64,000 bases of DNA from Pedobacter sp. W3I1 (GCF_030816015.1 NZ_JAUSXN010000001.1:4650001-4714000), one strand, 5' to 3'; counted from the stretch's first letter, positions 17,921 through 28,280 are shown. Numbers and translations are program-made. Notes: generated by a model not told the origin, from the letters alone.

Positions 17921-20900
17921 ATGAATTTAATACGTTTCGCACTCCGCAAACCCATATCCATCTTAGTTTTAGTAGCTGGATTGTTCTTTTTCGGTATTGG
18001 GGCCATCAATCAGATCAAGGTTGATATCCTTCCCCAGATGAACCTTCCTGTAATTTATATTGCGCATCCATTTGGCGGTTACACACCCGACCAAATGGAG
18101 GCTTATTTCGGCAAACAATACGTTAACATCCTGCTTTTTGCAAACGGTATTAAAAGTATCGAAACCAAAAATACACAGGGTTTGATGTTGATGAAACTGA
18201 CTTATTACGAAGGCACCAACATGGCTCAGGCAGCAGCAGAACTAAGTGCGCTATCTACAAGGGCGCAAGCCATTTTCCCACCAGGTTCGCAACCACCATT
18301 CGTGATCCGTTTTGATGCTTCATCGCTTCCCGTTGGACAATTGGTATTAAGCAGCCCTATCCGCACCAACAACGAATTGCAGGATCTGGCCAATACTTAT
18401 GTACGGCCCAGTTTCTCGGCTATACCAGGTTTGCTTTCGCCCGCCCCTTTTGGTGGTAGTCCAAGAACGATAGAAATTAACGTGAATCCGTCACTTTTGC
18501 GCTCCCATAACCTTACGGTAGACCAGGTGGTTGAAGCCATCAGGCTAAATAACCAGACTGCGCCATCAGGAAATGTGAGAATTGGCGATAAAAACTATAT
18601 CACACCTACCAATTACACCATTAAAAAGGTTAAAGATTTCGAAAACATTCCCTTATTTAAAGGCAGTGTACAAAATTTGCAGCTACGCGATGTAGCAACC
18701 GTTAAAGATGGAGCCGATTTAGTAGCAGGTTATGCTTTAATTAATGGCAAACGCTCCGTATATTTAAGTATCGCTAAATCCGGAGATGCTTCTACCTGGG
18801 ATGTGGTTAAAAACTTAAAGAAAAACCTGCCGAACATCCAAAATACCTTACCAGAGGATGTTAAACTTTCTTACGAGTTCGACCAATCTGTTTATGTAAT
18901 CAACGCTGTAAAAAGCCTGGTTAGCGAGGGAGCAATTGGTGCAATATTAACAGGACTGATGGTTTTGCTTTTCCTGGGCGATAAACGTGCAGCATTGATC
19001 GTAATCCTCACCATTCCAACATCCATTATTGCCGGCGTTTTGTTTCTTAAATTATTCGGGCAAACGATCAATATCATGACGCTGAGCGGATTGGCGCTAG
19101 CCATTGGTATCCTGGTAGATGAATCGACAGTAACGATAGAAAACATCCACCAGCATTTTGATATGGGCAAACCCAAGGCACTGGCCATTTGGGATGCCTG
19201 TAAGGAAATCGCTTTCCCGAAACTATTGATCCTCTTCTGTATTCTTGCCGTATTTGCACCCGCCTTTACCATGACTGGCATCCCGGGAGCATTATTCTTA
19301 CCACTGGCACTGGCCATCGGCTTTTCGATGGTGGTTTCATTCCTGTTATCGCAAACTTTTGTACCGATTATGGCCAACTGGTTGATGGTTGCACACCCTA
19401 AAAAAGGCAGTGAACATCACCCAGGCATTACACAAGATGAAGCTGATTTTGCAGCAACTGGCATTACACTCGAATCGGAAAAAGACACCCTGAACCAAAA
19501 AAGAGTACTGGTTGAACGTGAAGATTTTAGTGGTAATGGTAAAATCGGCTTCTTCGATAGGTTCAGAAACCGTTTTATGCGTTTCCTTGATCGGATACTG
19601 CCTTACCGAAAATCTGTTGTTTTGGTTTATTTGGTGGTCATTATCGGTCTGGCAGCGTTGCTATTGGCTAATATTGGTCGCGATGTTTTACCAAGGGTAA
19701 ATTCGAGCCAGTTTCAGTTGCGTTTACGTGCACCCGATGGAACACGTTTAGAACGTACCGAAGAAAAAGCGAATGTGGTTTTGGCTGAGCTGAAAAAAAT
19801 GGTTGGCGAAGAACATATGGGTATATCATCCGTTTATGTTGGTCAGCACCCTGCCCAGTTTTCGGTAAACCCGATCTACCAGTTTATGGCCGGTCCCCAT
19901 GAAGCTGTTTTCCAGGTAAGTTTAAAAGACTTTGAAGAAGATATGGATGATTTCAAGGATCAGTTCAGGGAGAAAATCAAAAAAGTGCTGCCTGATGTTA
20001 AACTTTCTTTCGAGCCCATAGAGCTAACAGATAAGGTATTGAGCCAGGGCTCCCCTACTCCTGTTGAAGTGCGCATTGCAGGCAAAAACAAAAAGCTGAA
20101 TGAAAAGTATGCCAATAAAATCCTCGCAGAATTGAAGGAAATCCCGTACATGAGGGATGTTCAGCTAGCACAACCCATTAAATATCCATCATTAAATATC
20201 GATATCGACAGGACCCGTGCCGCACAGATTGGGGTAGATATGGCTGATATTTCGAGATCATTAATTGCCTCAACTTCATCATCCCGTTATACGGATAAAA
20301 ATATCTGGTTGGATGAAAAAGCGGCGTTGCCTTACAGTGTCCAAGTTCAGGTACCGCTTAACCAAATGACCAGCAAAGATGATATAGGAGAAATTCCTTT
20401 ATTGAAAAATTCGGCACGACCAGTTTTGAGCGATGTGGCAAAAATCACGCCTGATACCACTGCGGGTGAAAATGATAACATTGGTGCTATGCCTTTCCTT
20501 TCTGTAACGGCAAACCTCTACCATACTGATCTGGGCACAGCATCAAAAGATGTAGAAAAAGCCATCAAAGAGGTAGGCGAATTGCCAAGGGGGCTAAATG
20601 TTACCGCCATCGGGATGAGTAAAGTATTAACAGAAACCTTAGATAGCCTACAATCTGGTTTATTGGTTGCTATAGTGGTCATTTTCTTAATGCTGGCCGC
20701 CAATTTCCAGTCGTTTAAAGTACCATTGGTTATTTTAGCTACTGTACCCGCTGTTATTTTAGGTTCACTATTGTTATTAACCATTACCGGATCAACCTTA
20801 AACCTGCAATCGTATATGGGAATTATCATGTCGGTTGGGGTGTCTATCGCCAATGCGGTATTGCTCATCACCAATGCAGAGCAACTAAGAAAGCACAATG

Positions 20901-21205
20901 GCAATGCCCTCGAATCGGCACGGGAAGCTGCTGCATTACGTTTACGCCCAATCATCATGACGAGCATTGCGATGATTGCAGGGATGTTGCCCATGGCCAT
21001 CGGTCATGGTGAAGGTGGTGGAGCAGTTTCGCCATTGGGCAGAGCCGTTATTGGTGGTTTACTGGCCTCAACATTCGCCGTACTCATTATATTGCCACTG
21101 GTATTTGCATGGGTACAAGGAAAACAGACTACTGATTCGATGTCGCTTGATCCGGAAGACGAAGAAAGCATCCACTACATTAAAGGTTTACAAGAAAACG
21201 AATAA
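17921..21205 (+). CDS. RND-family efflux pump, inner-membrane transporter
   Basis: A 1094-residue pump with the standard RND layout: TM1 near 10-30, a first periplasmic loop to about 325, TM2-6 to about 490, a cytoplasmic amphipathic link, TM7 near 570, the second periplasmic loop, and TM8-12 to 1070. Motif GLALAIGILVDESTVTIENI (TM4) has a Ser-Thr pair after the Glu rather than the Asp-Asp of HAE1 drug pumps. It therefore may not use the usual TM4 proton-relay Asp pair, and belongs to a divergent CzcA/AcrB-like group common in Bacteroidota. Substrate unknown. Confidence 0.92.
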   Translation: MNLIRFALRKPISILVLVAGLFFFGIGAINQIKVDILPQMNLPVIYIAHPFGGYTPDQMEAYFGKQYVNILLFANGIKSIETKNTQGLMLMKLTYYEGTNMAQAAAELSALSTRAQAIFPPGSQPPFVIRFDASSLPVGQLVLSSPIRTNNELQDLANTYVRPSFSAIPGLLSPAPFGGSPRTIEINVNPSLLRSHNLTVDQVVEAIRLNNQTAPSGNVRIGDKNYITPTNYTIKKVKDFENIPLFKGSVQNLQLRDVATVKDGADLVAGYALINGKRSVYLSIAKSGDASTWDVVKNLKKNLPNIQNTLPEDVKLSYEFDQSVYVINAVKSLVSEGAIGAILTGLMVLLFLGDKRAALIVILTIPTSIIAGVLFLKLFGQTINIMTLSGLALAIGILVDESTVTIENIHQHFDMGKPKALAIWDACKEIAFPKLLILFCILAVFAPAFTMTGIPGALFLPLALAIGFSMVVSFLLSQTFVPIMANWLMVAHPKKGSEHHPGITQDEADFAATGITLESEKDTLNQKRVLVEREDFSGNGKIGFFDRFRNRFMRFLDRILPYRKSVVLVYLVVIIGLAALLLANIGRDVLPRVNSSQFQLRLRAPDGTRLERTEEKANVVLAELKKMVGEEHMGISSVYVGQHPAQFSVNPIYQFMAGPHEAVFQVSLKDFEEDMDDFKDQFREKIKKVLPDVKLSFEPIELTDKVLSQGSPTPVEVRIAGKNKKLNEKYANKILAELKEIPYMRDVQLAQPIKYPSLNIDIDRTRAAQIGVDMADISRSLIASTSSSRYTDKNIWLDEKAALPYSVQVQVPLNQMTSKDDIGEIPLLKNSARPVLSDVAKITPDTTAGENDNIGAMPFLSVTANLYHTDLGTASKDVEKAIKEVGELPRGLNVTAIGMSKVLTETLDSLQSGLLVAIVVIFLMLAANFQSFKVPLVILATVPAVILGSLLLLTITGSTLNLQSYMGIIMSVGVSIANAVLLITNAEQLRKHNGNALESAREAAALRLRPIIMTSIAMIAGMLPMAIGHGEGGGAVSPLGRAVIGGLLASTFAVLIILPLVFAWVQGKQTTDSMSLDPEDEESIHYIKGLQENE

Positions 21206-21218
21206 ATCATCATCACAA

Positions 21219-22319
21219 ATGAATACGAAGATATTTTCAACAGGATTATTAAGTACCGGATTTTTAGTATTAACGGCCATATATGGCTGTGGGCACTCGG
21301 AATCGAAAGTAACACCCAGGAAAGAAAAAGATGCAGCGATAGCGACATTCAACCTTAAAAAGGAGAAACTATCTACCAAACTGAGTTTACCAGGTGAATT
21401 AATTGCTTTGCAACAAGTTGATTTATACGCTAAAGTAAGCAGTTTTGTAAAAACTTTAAAAGTTGATATCGGGTCAGAAGTAAGCAAAGGTCAGCTGTTG
21501 ATGACTTTGGAAGCACCTGAAATGACTTCGCAGCTGGCTGCAACGCAATCAAGAATTAAGGCACAAGAAGCGATTTATACTGCCAGCAAAGCCAATTACA
21601 ACCGCTTGTATGAAACCAGTAAAACGCCCGGAACCATCTCTACAAACGACCTAGACCAGGCGATGGCGAAAAAAAATGCAGATCTTGCACAGCTCGAAGC
21701 CGCAAAAGCGGCCTATAAAGAAGTGAGTTCGGTTCAGGATTATTTAACCATCAGGGCACCGTTCAGCGGTATTATTTCGGCAAGGAATGTGAATTTAGGA
21801 GCCTACGTTGGTCCGACAGGCAAAGGTTCTGATTTACCTTTGTTTACTTTACAAGATCAGAAAAACCTGCGTTTGGCCGTTTCCATTCCAGAAGTTTATA
21901 CCGGATATTTAAAAGCTGGTGATGAGATTAGCTTTACAGTTAAATCATTGCCTAGCCAAACCTTTAAAGCTAAAGTGAAGCGTTTATCAGGTGCTTTAGA
22001 TCTGCGCTTACGCTCTGAACGTATTGAAATGGACGTACCCAATGCGTCGAAGGTTTTATTACCGGGTATGGTGGCAGAGGTAAACATCCCGTTACCGGCC
22101 AACGCCAGTACCTTTATCATTTCTAAAAAGGCATTGTTAGATACCAGCGAAGGATTATTTGTACTCAAAGTAGCCAATAACAAAGCGGTTAAAGTGGGGG
22201 TAAAAAAAGGCAGAGAAACCGACGATAAGGTGGAAGTTTTTGGTGATTTAACAGAAGGTGACAAATTAGTGGCAGAACCGATCGAGGAAATGCACGAAGG
22301 AATGACGATTAAACCATAA
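21219..22319 (+). CDS. RND efflux adaptor, HlyD/AcrA-type membrane-fusion lipoprotein
   Basis: A 366-residue adaptor. The N-terminus has a lipobox-like IYGCG, so it is anchored as a lipoprotein. Then come a biotinyl-lipoyl half-motif (LYAKVSSFVKTLKVDIGSEV), an alpha-hairpin (residues 100-165), the second lipoyl half (LTIRAPFSGIISARNVNLG), a beta-barrel and a membrane-proximal domain. The longer open frame beginning at 20976 is rejected because it overlaps the pump gene; the ATG at 21219 lies 13 bp after it. Third gene of the pump operon. Confidence 0.92.
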   Translation: MNTKIFSTGLLSTGFLVLTAIYGCGHSESKVTPRKEKDAAIATFNLKKEKLSTKLSLPGELIALQQVDLYAKVSSFVKTLKVDIGSEVSKGQLLMTLEAPEMTSQLAATQSRIKAQEAIYTASKANYNRLYETSKTPGTISTNDLDQAMAKKNADLAQLEAAKAAYKEVSSVQDYLTIRAPFSGIISARNVNLGAYVGPTGKGSDLPLFTLQDQKNLRLAVSIPEVYTGYLKAGDEISFTVKSLPSQTFKAKVKRLSGALDLRLRSERIEMDVPNASKVLLPGMVAEVNIPLPANASTFIISKKALLDTSEGLFVLKVANNKAVKVGVKKGRETDDKVEVFGDLTEGDKLVAEPIEEMHEGMTIKP

Positions 22320-22345
22320 CTTTACTTGTATTAAGCACTTAAAAT

Positions 22346-23287
22346 ATGTTGACAAAAAATCAAGAGCTTTCTACCCTTCAAAAAAAGGAAACATTAGAGG
22401 ATTTTTACAATAAATTAAAAATCACCAGGCCTGAAATTCCAACGCCAAGTTTAGGGATGATTAACGACATTGGGCACTTTAATGTTTTTAACCGAAGTAC
22501 CGTTTGTACCAATGTACCATCTGCTTTTAGCCGCAGAGATTTTTATAAAATATCGCTGATTATTGGCAATGGTATTTTGCATTACCCTGATGCCCAAATC
22601 GAAATTAAAGGACGGGCATTGCTGTTTACCAATCCGAATATTCCATATTCATGGGAAAGTACTTCTCCAAAACCTGCTGGTTTCTTCTGCTTATTTACAG
22701 AGAATTTTATCCATAACCGTAACGAAACTCTCCGCGATTCTTTATTGTGGCGCATTAATGATAGTCCGGTAATTCATATTAACGAGGAACAGGAAGTTAT
22801 CTTAACAGATATCTTTACTAAAATGATGAAAGAAATGGATGGCGATTACATCCATAAATACGATCTGTTAAGAAACTATGTGCAGCTTATTGTTCACGAA
22901 GCACTAAAGGTTAAACCTCAGGATGTTGTTTTTAAACAGAATAATGCATCGGCTCGTTTAACTTCATTATTTATTGAATTATTGGAAAGGCAGTTTCCAA
23001 TTGGCTCTACCGAGCATATTTTGGAGTTGAAAACAGCTCACGATTTCGCCTTCCGCTTACTGGTGCACGTAAATCACTTAAACCATGCGGTAAAAGAAGT
23101 AACGGGCAAAACCACTTCTGAGCACATTTCGAGAAGGATAGCAACCGAAGCGGTGGCCTTGCTGAAACACACCGAATGGAATATCGCACAGATAGCCTAT
23201 TGTTTGGGTTTCGAATACCCGGCAAATTTTAACATATTTTTTAAACGTCAGATGCATTGTACCCCAAAGGGTTTTAGAGCAAATTGA
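22346..23287 (+). CDS. AraC-family transcriptional regulator
   Basis: A 313-residue regulator with an N-terminal cupin-like sensing domain (about 40-150) and a C-terminal double HTH (about 215-310): HVNHLNHAVKEVTGKTTSEH in the first motif and WNIAQIAYCLGFEYPANFNI, then FFKRQMHCTPKGFR in the second. It follows the adaptor gene by 26 bp on the same strand and is closed by a terminator, so it is the last gene of the efflux operon and probably controls it. Confidence 0.9.
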   Translation: MLTKNQELSTLQKKETLEDFYNKLKITRPEIPTPSLGMINDIGHFNVFNRSTVCTNVPSAFSRRDFYKISLIIGNGILHYPDAQIEIKGRALLFTNPNIPYSWESTSPKPAGFFCLFTENFIHNRNETLRDSLLWRINDSPVIHINEEQEVILTDIFTKMMKEMDGDYIHKYDLLRNYVQLIVHEALKVKPQDVVFKQNNASARLTSLFIELLERQFPIGSTEHILELKTAHDFAFRLLVHVNHLNHAVKEVTGKTTSEHISRRIATEAVALLKHTEWNIAQIAYCLGFEYPANFNIFFKRQMHCTPKGFRAN

Positions 23288-23323
23288 TTAGAATCGTATT
23301 AAACTTAGTCGTTTAAATATCCG

Positions 23324-23361
23324 AAGCGCCAATCCTGCAATGAGGAAATGGCGCTTTTTTA
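23324..23361 (+). terminator. Terminator of the efflux/AraC operon
   Basis: An 8-bp stem AAGCGCCA/TGGCGCTT with a 17-nt loop followed by TTTT, 37 bp after the AraC stop codon. Confidence 0.8.
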
Positions 23362-23833
23362 TTGACCAATAACTAAATGATGCGTCATCCCCAGTAGTCT
23401 CGTCCTTTCGAGCGGAGCACAGCGAAGTCGAGAAATCTTTTTAAAGATGCTACAAAACCAAGTTCGAAGATTTCTCCACTGCGGTCGAAATGACGATACC
23501 CCTAGAGATTTCTCATAAAATTTTTCAATCCAATCATCCGCCATTTCGAGCGGAGCGTCACGAAACCTGGAATCTATGGAGAGGGTCGTCACCCTGAACT
23601 TGTTTCAGGGTCTTATCAATAATGATTTTCAAAAACAGATGAGGTTGTTTCATAAAGGTGATTTACCGCAGATGGTGTCATGTTGAGCTTGTCGAAACAT
23701 CTTATAGAGTATTTAATAGGCCCTTCGACAGGCTCAGGGTGACAAATCTATATTTATGATTCAACCTAAGGACGCTCCTTTGAATGAGAATCTCCTGTAT
23801 TAGCGATTTATTTTTTGATATTAAGGATTAAAT
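23362..23833. repeat. Cluster of palindromic repeats
   Basis: Three elements lie here: about 23390-23500 (tcgagcggagcacagcgaagtcgagaaatct ... agatttctccactgcggtcgaaatgacg), 23585-23617 (cgtcaccctgaacttgtttcagggtct) and 23678-23743 (gttgagcttgtcgaaac ... cttcgacaggctcagggtgac). They sit between a terminator and the 3' end of a convergent gene. Confidence 0.7.
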
Positions 23834-24427
23834 TTAACCAATCTTTAACCAGCCTGTAATACTCATCCTTTGTTTATGGGTAAGTAGTACTTCGTGCGCC
23901 AGATCAGAACTCTTAAAAAAAACACTTTTACCGTTATCGGGCGAGATATTCTGTTCTTCATTAGCATGATAAATCCGCAGCTCTCCCCCATCTGCTATTT
24001 TCCAATCGGCATTTAAATACATAATCATCGAATATTGTCTGCTTCCGTTGTGCTGAAACTGATCGATGTGTTTTTTGTAAAATGTACCCGATTCGTAAAG
24101 CGTATAATGAAATTCGTATCCGGTGATACCCGTATAACAGGTACGGTTTAAATAAAGCACAAATTCGTCCATCAGATCAAAGAAATCATTTTCGTATTGG
24201 TTTTCGTGTTTTCTATCGAGCCAGTAAATGACATCGCTCCTGATCAGTTTATCCTGATTCACTACTGAATCATTACCCACACCAGCATTCAAAAGTTTTT
24301 TGTTTTCAAATAACCCGATCAGGTTATCTTTAAGATGGGCAGCTAAAGAAACATTTAAAAAGTTTTCGGCAATGCCCACTCTATCTTCGATAAAACTATC
24401 GATAAGGCAATTAAATATTTTCTCCAA
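23834..24427 (-). CDS. 2OG-Fe(II) oxygenase family protein
   Basis: A 197-residue protein resembling prolyl-4-hydroxylase-type dioxygenases. The iron ligands are H-x-D in YKKHIDQFQ and a distal His in DLAHEVLL, followed by the 2-oxoglutarate-binding Arg in KQRMSITGW. GGELRIY precedes the last strand. It would hydroxylate a protein or small substrate using Fe(II), O2 and 2-oxoglutarate. The frame has only a TTG at the expected start and no usable ATG, so the start is uncertain. It is divergent from the kinase-like gene at 24537. Confidence 0.85.
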   Translation of the reverse strand: MEKIFNCLIDSFIEDRVGIAENFLNVSLAAHLKDNLIGLFENKKLLNAGVGNDSVVNQDKLIRSDVIYWLDRKHENQYENDFFDLMDEFVLYLNRTCYTGITGYEFHYTLYESGTFYKKHIDQFQHNGSRQYSMIMYLNADWKIADGGELRIYHANEEQNISPDNGKSVFFKSSDLAHEVLLTHKQRMSITGWLKIG

Positions 24428-24536
24428 CAGATTAGATTAATCTTAAAACAGCTTGCCTAAGGGGTGTAAGGTAGTCTTATTTAACGAAGATGTCGTTTTA
24501 AAAATTTATATTTAAAACCCCAAAGCCTATATTCCC

Positions 24537-25541
24537 ATGCAGAATTTCTTCCCAGCCCAATACTCCACTTTATCAGCCGCTGCTTTAAAAGATTATTTAA
24601 TTAAAGTTTATCAGTTAGATCCATCCACAACATGCCGTTTATTAATCAGAAATGTAAGTGATACTTATATTCTGGAAAATCAAACTCAGAAATATATCTT
24701 CAAAATTTACCGCGATGCCCACCGTAAATGCGACGAAATTGAAGCTGAATTAGAATTGCTTAATATTTTAAAAGCGGAGGGGAATTCGGTTTCCTATCCA
24801 ATTACAGATGTCGCGGGAAAACAGATCCAACAATTTAATGCCATAGAAGGTATAAGAAACGGTGTACTATTTTCTTTTGCGGAGGGAAAGGTAATTTTGG
24901 ACCTTGATAGCGCACATCTTACGCAATTAGGCCGCGATATAGCCAAACTGCATCAAACTACTTCTTCATTAAAGCTCAATAACCCAAGGCCTGTATTTAG
25001 TTTCGAAACCACTTTATTTGAGCCCTTAAAAGATCTGAAGCCTCATTTTTCGGAAATGATAGAAGAATATGAATATTTGAGCAACATTGCTGATAAAGTG
25101 GTTAAAAAGTTCGAAGAATTTGATACTTCAAAGTTCAATTATGGGTATTGCCATTATGACTTTTTTCCAAAGAATTTCCATTTTGATGAAGCAGGAAAAA
25201 TTACCTTCTTTGATTTCGATTTTGCAGGCCAGGGTTACCTGATCAACGATTTAATGTCGTTCCTTAACCATTATTTCTTCCATCAGTTGAATAACCTAAT
25301 CTCCAGAGAACAGGCAGAAAAGGATTTCAATACCTTTATAAATGCTTATCAACAAGTGCGGCCTTTAACGGATGATGAATTAAAAGCCATTCCTTATCTG
25401 GGTATTACCTTTCATATCTTCTTTTTGAAATTCTTTTATGATAATTACGATGATTGGTCGAATGCTTTTTTAACACCCAGATATACGAAACACCGTGTAA
25501 CGCTGATTAAAAAATGGGAAGAGATGTATTGTAACTTTTAG
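24537..25541 (+). CDS. APH-family phosphotransferase (homoserine kinase/aminoglycoside kinase-like)
   Basis: A 334-residue protein with the aminoglycoside phosphotransferase fold: an ATP-binding N-lobe (SDTYILEN... YIFKIYR, Lys near 63), an acidic helix (CDEIEAELELLNILK), the catalytic loop YCHYDFFPKNFHF and the metal-binding ITFFDFDFAGQGY. It phosphorylates a small hydroxyl compound; the substrate is not clear. Nearest types are the homoserine kinase ThrB2 and YihE/SrkA-like groups. Single gene. Confidence 0.87.
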   Translation: MQNFFPAQYSTLSAAALKDYLIKVYQLDPSTTCRLLIRNVSDTYILENQTQKYIFKIYRDAHRKCDEIEAELELLNILKAEGNSVSYPITDVAGKQIQQFNAIEGIRNGVLFSFAEGKVILDLDSAHLTQLGRDIAKLHQTTSSLKLNNPRPVFSFETTLFEPLKDLKPHFSEMIEEYEYLSNIADKVVKKFEEFDTSKFNYGYCHYDFFPKNFHFDEAGKITFFDFDFAGQGYLINDLMSFLNHYFFHQLNNLISREQAEKDFNTFINAYQQVRPLTDDELKAIPYLGITFHIFFLKFFYDNYDDWSNAFLTPRYTKHRVTLIKKWEEMYCNF

Positions 25542-25603
25542 GCAATGCTACCTCAAATCTCGCCATCCTTTTTTATCTTGTATGGTAATTCAAAATCAAT
25601 AAG

Positions 25604-26467
25604 ATGGATCAGAAAATAATCAACCTGTACGATGAGTACACCCATAGTCAGGTAAGCAGAAAAGATTTTATGAGAAAGCTGGCTCTCCTGGCTGGTAGTA
25701 CAGCATTGGCTATGACTATTCTGCCTATGCTGGAGAATAATTATGCCGCTGCTGCAGATTTTAACAGTGATGATATCGAAGTTGAAAATGTCACCTACGC
25801 TGGTGTAGAGGGTGAAATGAAGGCTGTACTGGCTAAACCAAAAGGTAAAAAGAATTTGGGTTGTGTACTGGTTATTCATGAAAACAGAGGCTTAAATCCA
25901 CATATTATTGATGTAACCAAACGTATTGCCGCCGAAGGTTTCCTGGCACTTGGTGTTGATGCCCTTTCGCCGCTTGGTGGAACACCAACAGATGAAGATA
26001 AGGGGCGCGAGTTAATCGGTAAATTAGATCCTGAAAAAAACTTACAGAACTATTTAAAGGGCCTGGATTATTTACGCAAAAGAAAAGATGGGAACGGTAA
26101 AGTAGGTTGTGTTGGCTTTTGCTGGGGCGGTGGAATGGCCAATAAATTAGCGGTTAATGATCCTAAACTGCAGGCAGCTGTGGCTTACTATGGCGCACAG
26201 GCTAATGCAGCAGATGTTCCTAAAATTAAGGCCAGTATAATGCTGCATTATGGCGGTTTAGACGAACGGATTAATGCCGGAATTCCAGCTTACGAGCAGG
26301 CTTTAAAAGACAATAAAATTGATTATAAAATTTACATCTACGATGGGGTGAATCATGCCTTTAACAACAATACGTCACCTACCAGATATAACGAAGCCGC
26401 TGCAAAACTAGCCTGGAGCAGAACAATTGATCTGTTTAAACAGAAATTAGCGATATTGACGAGGTAG
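25604..26467 (+). CDS. Dienelactone hydrolase family protein
   Basis: A 287-residue alpha/beta hydrolase. The triad fits dienelactone hydrolase: Cys in VGCVGFCWGGG, Asp in HYGGLDERI and His in YDGVNHAF. The N-terminus (SRKDFMRKLALLAGSTALAMTI) is a signal-like segment preceded by a polar stretch, typical for DLH proteins of this phylum. The family cleaves dienelactone or related esters; broad carboxymethylenebutenolidase-like activity is likely, exact substrate unknown. Confidence 0.9.
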   Translation: MDQKIINLYDEYTHSQVSRKDFMRKLALLAGSTALAMTILPMLENNYAAAADFNSDDIEVENVTYAGVEGEMKAVLAKPKGKKNLGCVLVIHENRGLNPHIIDVTKRIAAEGFLALGVDALSPLGGTPTDEDKGRELIGKLDPEKNLQNYLKGLDYLRKRKDGNGKVGCVGFCWGGGMANKLAVNDPKLQAAVAYYGAQANAADVPKIKASIMLHYGGLDERINAGIPAYEQALKDNKIDYKIYIYDGVNHAFNNNTSPTRYNEAAAKLAWSRTIDLFKQKLAILTR

Positions 26468-26901
26468 TAGTTAGACAACATACTGAAAAAAGAAGTCCAA
26501 TGTTAAAACCTAGAGCCGTCACCCTGAATTTATTTCAGGGTCTACTTTGCAAAAAAAGATGCTGAAATAAATTCAGCATGACGATCGTCTTAGTATTGGA
26601 TGCTAAAAACAAATATAAAATTAACAAAGGTGTGTCCATACATAGCACCCTTTCAGGACAGGCTATCGTCCTCTATGCAATAACGATTTCTCTATTTTGG
26701 AAACGTGCGTTCAGTATTTTACAGGTGCTGTGGCCCCGCCATCGCTTATAGTCCTCACTGCGTTGCGGGCTATTCCGCTCTGTCGGGTTTATTTAACAAT
26801 GGTCGGTAGAATAATCTTAAATAGTACCGTTAACTCTGCCCCTTAAACCCGATTGCAATGTAAAGCCCACAGCGAGGCACGAGCGAGGACTTGGAATAAA
26901 A
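26468..26901. repeat. Intergenic palindromic repeats beside the second IS
   Basis: One element at 26518-26587 carries two hairpins (ccctgaatttatttcaggg, gctgaaataaattcagc). From about 26750 to 26901 there is a longer inverted structure: tagtcctcactgcgttgcgggct faces agcccacagcgaggcacgagcgaggactt. The IS110 element starting at 26904 is inserted at the edge of the second one. Confidence 0.65.
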
Positions 26902-27009
26902 AGGTACTGTCTTTAAAAGCAAATAAAAGTTGATAAAAATTTAGCTTCTGAGAAGCATTAACTTAAATGCCTTCCATTTGTAAAACAGCACAATAACTTT
27001 ACCTTTGTT

Positions 27010-28087
27010 TTAGTGAAAACTTCCATCTGGAATTTTATCATGTGTAGCTCTGGATTTTTCTGGAGCTATTATTTTTTCTAAATAATTGAATTGAGGATTG
27101 TATCTCTGCTCATTTTTCCAAAGATGGTACATCATTACCAATAGTTTCTTTTGCACGGCAACATAGCCCTTCATTTTAAATCCTGTTCGCTCAACAACTC
27201 TTTCATAAAGACTTTTAAATTGCGGCTGGTCATCCCTTACCGCACAAAATGCTGGCATAAACAGAATTCTTCTGATCCGGGAATTCCCCTTTTTTGATAT
27301 TTTTGTTTTTCCTATATGTTTGCCCGATTGGTTTTCTATCACATCGTAACCTGAGTATTTTACCAAGGATGCCGAATTTTTAAACAATGTAAAGCCATTA
27401 GTTTCAGCTACGATTACGCAAAAAGATAGCAGGTTAATTCCTTTTATTGCCGTAATGTTTTCATAGTGAAGATTTAAGACCTTGTCTGTTTTTAACAAGC
27501 TTTCCCATTGCCTTTTCCATTTCTGCTACTTGTTGCTCAAGCAGTTTTATCGTTTTGTTCAGCTGCTTTATAACTTCCCTGCTTTGGAACTGGGCATGGG
27601 TCAGTGCCTCAAGCTGGTTACCGATAACATTGATGGTCTCTTTTAGGTTTTGATGCTGACGGGTATAGTGTCTGAGTTCATACAATTTCTCACTTCCTGG
27701 TGTCCAAGGTTCCAGGTTCTTTTCTGCACCAATCTTAGCAAGGCCGCGGGCATCTATACTGTCATTTTTAGAGTTTGCTCCGTCTGCCTGTAAGTACTTC
27801 TTAGCTTTGTTTGGCAATAAAATACTTAACACTAAGCCTTTGGAATGCAGAAACCATGCAAGTTGTTCATGGTACACGCCAGTGGCTTCCATTACGATGC
27901 GCAGGGGCAGCTCTTCTTTCTGGTGCTGTTTGATCCATGCCAAAAACTCTTTAAAACCGCCAGGGCTGTTAGATAACTTACGGCTGGATTTTACAGTTAC
28001 TTTCTGGCTACTGTCTATGACCGACAAACAGCAATGAAAATCTTTTTTTGATACATCAATTCCGATGGAATACTTTAAGTTCATCAT
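27010..28087 (-). pseudogene. IS110-family transposase, split by a +1 frameshift
   Basis: The first frame (28087-27461) holds the DEDD domain: SIGIDVSKKDF, VMEATGVYHE and NDSIDARGLA, then a coiled coil. The second (through 27010) holds the transposase_20 domain: VKYSGYDVIENQSGKHIGKT and SKKGNSRIRR. They join if one A is removed from the five-A run at about 27488 (KLVK then TDKVLNLHYENI). IS110 enzymes are normally one frame, and the run is not a standard slippery heptamer. The copy is therefore inactivated, or carries a sequencing error. Confidence 0.85.
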
Positions 28088-28174
28088 ACCTTTATTATTT
28101 AGATAGAATAATCAATAATCTCTCTTAGTTTTTGTTCATGATATAGATGATCCAAATACAGCGAAATGGTCAAT

Positions 28175-28280
28175 AGGTACTGTTCAAACTTTAAGAAATA
28201 AAAAAGGGAGGGTTATCCTTTTACATCGACATCGATGAATTCTCGTGTCTAGCGGGACTACAAGTTTTTCTCCCTCTTTT
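28175..28280 (-). ncRNA. Predicted bridge RNA of the second IS110 element
   Basis: On the minus strand an 11-bp stem (28280-28270 with 28210-28200) encloses a 59-nt loop. In it AGTCCCGCT (28259-28251) is identical to the left target DNA (28319-28311). GTAAAAGG (28224-28217) is largely complementary to the right target, best to the consensus CTTTTAC of the repeat family. After the stem, ACAGTACCT (28183-28175) is identical to the right end of the element plus core (26910-26902), as a donor guide should be. No convincing second donor guide was found. Confidence 0.62.

Noticed and set aside
20976-21218. N-terminal extension of the efflux adaptor
   Set aside because: It overlaps the pump gene in another frame; the lipoprotein signal begins at 21219.
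27461-27498. Programmed frameshift in the second IS110 transposase
   Set aside because: The shift needed is +1 at a five-A run without a standard slippery heptamer, and IS110 enzymes are normally made from one frame. A simple inserted base is more likely, though not excluded.
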